NCBI RefSeq assembly: GCF_002563775.1 | Contig: NZ_PDJO01000001.1 | Coordinates: 382,001 to 446,000 of the forward strand | Direction: 5' to 3' | DNA from: Thioclava sp. ES.031 | GTDB lineage: Bacteria > Pseudomonadota > Alphaproteobacteria > Rhodobacterales > Rhodobacteraceae | Length of the DNA: 64,000 nucleotides | Part shown: positions 63,328 to 64,000 of the stretch, piece by piece | Layout: each line of letters starts with the position of its first letter | Numbering within the stretch: position 1 is the stretch's first letter | The notes under the pieces: model-generated | Databases searched by the model: none | Told to the model about the DNA's origin: nothing | Seen by the model: only the letters and a program-made list of their open reading frames with translations | Program-made: the position numbers and the translations under genes

Positions 63328-64000
63328 CGATCTCGGGCATGAGCAGCCGCCTCGCGCTGAAACTGATCGACCGGACGCAGGCCAAGCAGCTGGACCAACT
63401 GGCACAAGAGCCGCAGCACGCCCGCGCGATCAGCCGCTTCCGCGAAAAGATCGCCAATATCCACACTGCGGCCGATCTGGTCGGCGATTACGACACCTAT
63501 AGTTTCGTGATGAAAGCCTTCGATCTGAAAGACCAGATGTTCGGCAAGGCGATGATGCGCGAAATCCTGTCGAGCGATTCTGCCGACAAGACCTCGCTGG
63601 TGAACCGGCTCACCGATCCGCGGTTTCGCAAGCTCTACGATGCGCTTGGTTTCACCAATGGCGGAACGGCGAATACGAACACCTCCTCGACCGCCTGGCA
63701 GGACAAGATCGTCGATCAATATGTCAGCCAGCAGTTCATCAATGGCGAGAGTGATCAGAACCCGACCGTCGGGTCCGTTCTCGAATTCCGCCAGAAGGTC
63801 GGTGGCCTCAAAACTTGGTATTCCGTCCTGAAAGACAAGGATACGGCGCAGTTCATGCGCACGGCTCTGGGCATCCCGAATGACGTGGTGAAGCTCGATG
63901 TCGAACGGCAGAAACAGATTTTCGAGGACAAGTTCGACATCACGAAGCTCAAGGACCCGAAGGAGGTCGACAATCTGGTCTCCCATTTCGTCGCCGTGTA
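63321..64000 (+). CDS. DUF1217 flagellar-cluster protein, N-terminal part (runs off the window)
   Basis: The frame is open to the window edge, giving about 226 residues. ALKLIDRTQAKQLDQLAQEP opens it, and DYDTYSFVMKAFDLKDQMFG with SVLKDKDTAQFMRTALGIPN are the repeated blocks of DUF1217. These proteins occur in flagellar clusters of alphaproteobacteria and probably have a secretion or basal-body role, but the function is not established. The ATG at 63321 overlaps flbT and has GGGGGAAGA upstream. Confidence 0.85.
   Translation, partial: MLTISGMSSRLALKLIDRTQAKQLDQLAQEPQHARAISRFREKIANIHTAADLVGDYDTYSFVMKAFDLKDQMFGKAMMREILSSDSADKTSLVNRLTDPRFRKLYDALGFTNGGTANTNTSSTAWQDKIVDQYVSQQFINGESDQNPTVGSVLEFRQKVGGLKTWYSVLKDKDTAQFMRTALGIPNDVVKLDVERQKQIFEDKFDITKLKDPKEVDNLVSHFVAV

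Overview
The window reads as chromosome of a high-GC alphaproteobacterium of the Rhodobacteraceae/Paracoccaceae group. The evidence is an opgG-opgI-opgH-opgC glucan operon order known from Rhodobacter sphaeroides, FlaF/FlbT flagellin regulators, MucR-type regulators, TTAA-N7-TTAA (CtrA-like) boxes, a GTA-type endolysin/holin pair, and a fused indolepyruvate ferredoxin oxidoreductase. The genus cannot be fixed from this sequence. No tRNA, rRNA, CRISPR array, insertion sequence or integrated prophage was seen.

Layout. 1-13.5 kb is mostly housekeeping: a cut-off secreted protein, a LysR regulator, indolepyruvate:ferredoxin oxidoreductase, a PlsC-like acyltransferase, murI, a GYF_2/DUF805 membrane protein, argC, ccmE, an orphan endolysin-holin lysis pair, metG and a DUF1275 membrane protein. 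13.6-19.9 kb (minus strand) is the translation/secretion cluster ffh - GNAT - chorismate mutase - rpsP - rimM - sulfotransferase - trmD - [small lipoprotein gene on the other strand] - rplS - rpmE. 20-28 kb holds ada, a divergent azoR/LysR pair and the osmoregulated periplasmic glucan operon opgGIHC. 28-34.4 kb is a complete Mrp-type Na+/H+ antiporter operon (A/B fused, C, D, E, F, G). 34.4-41.2 kb contains a fatty acid hydroxylase-type protein, a split MnmC pair (FAD oxidoreductase and MnmD, divergent), a DMT exporter, a soluble lytic transglycosylase and dapA.

41.2-64 kb is a large flagellar block: motB, two MucR-family regulators, a degenerate OmpR-type regulator, an unknown protein, an RpoH-like sigma factor, a sulfotransferase, fliK, flgD, a leftward fliL-like/flgH/flgA/flgG/flgF operon, a periplasmic TPR protein, flgE-flgK-flgL, an FtcR/CtrA-like regulator, flgI, flgJ (rod-binding part only), a FlgN-like coiled coil, flagellin, flaF, flbT and a DUF1217 protein that runs off the window. 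It encodes rod, ring, hook, junction and filament parts with their regulators. The export apparatus, MS-ring, switch and MotA are not in view.

How it works together. Perfect TTAA-N7-TTAA boxes sit in tandem upstream of the sigma factor gene and singly upstream of flagellin, which suggests that CtrA drives this cluster. The cluster's own sigma factor, two non-canonical OmpR-type regulators and two MucR proteins add further layers. The GTA-type lysis pair at 9.6-10.7 kb belongs to another process that CtrA controls in relatives.

The most notable non-coding signal is a family of GC-rich palindromic elements with a CCGGGATATTT core. They occur at three convergent gene ends (10.7, 35.2-35.4 and 38.1 kb). 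One of them supplies the last residues and the stop codon of a gene.
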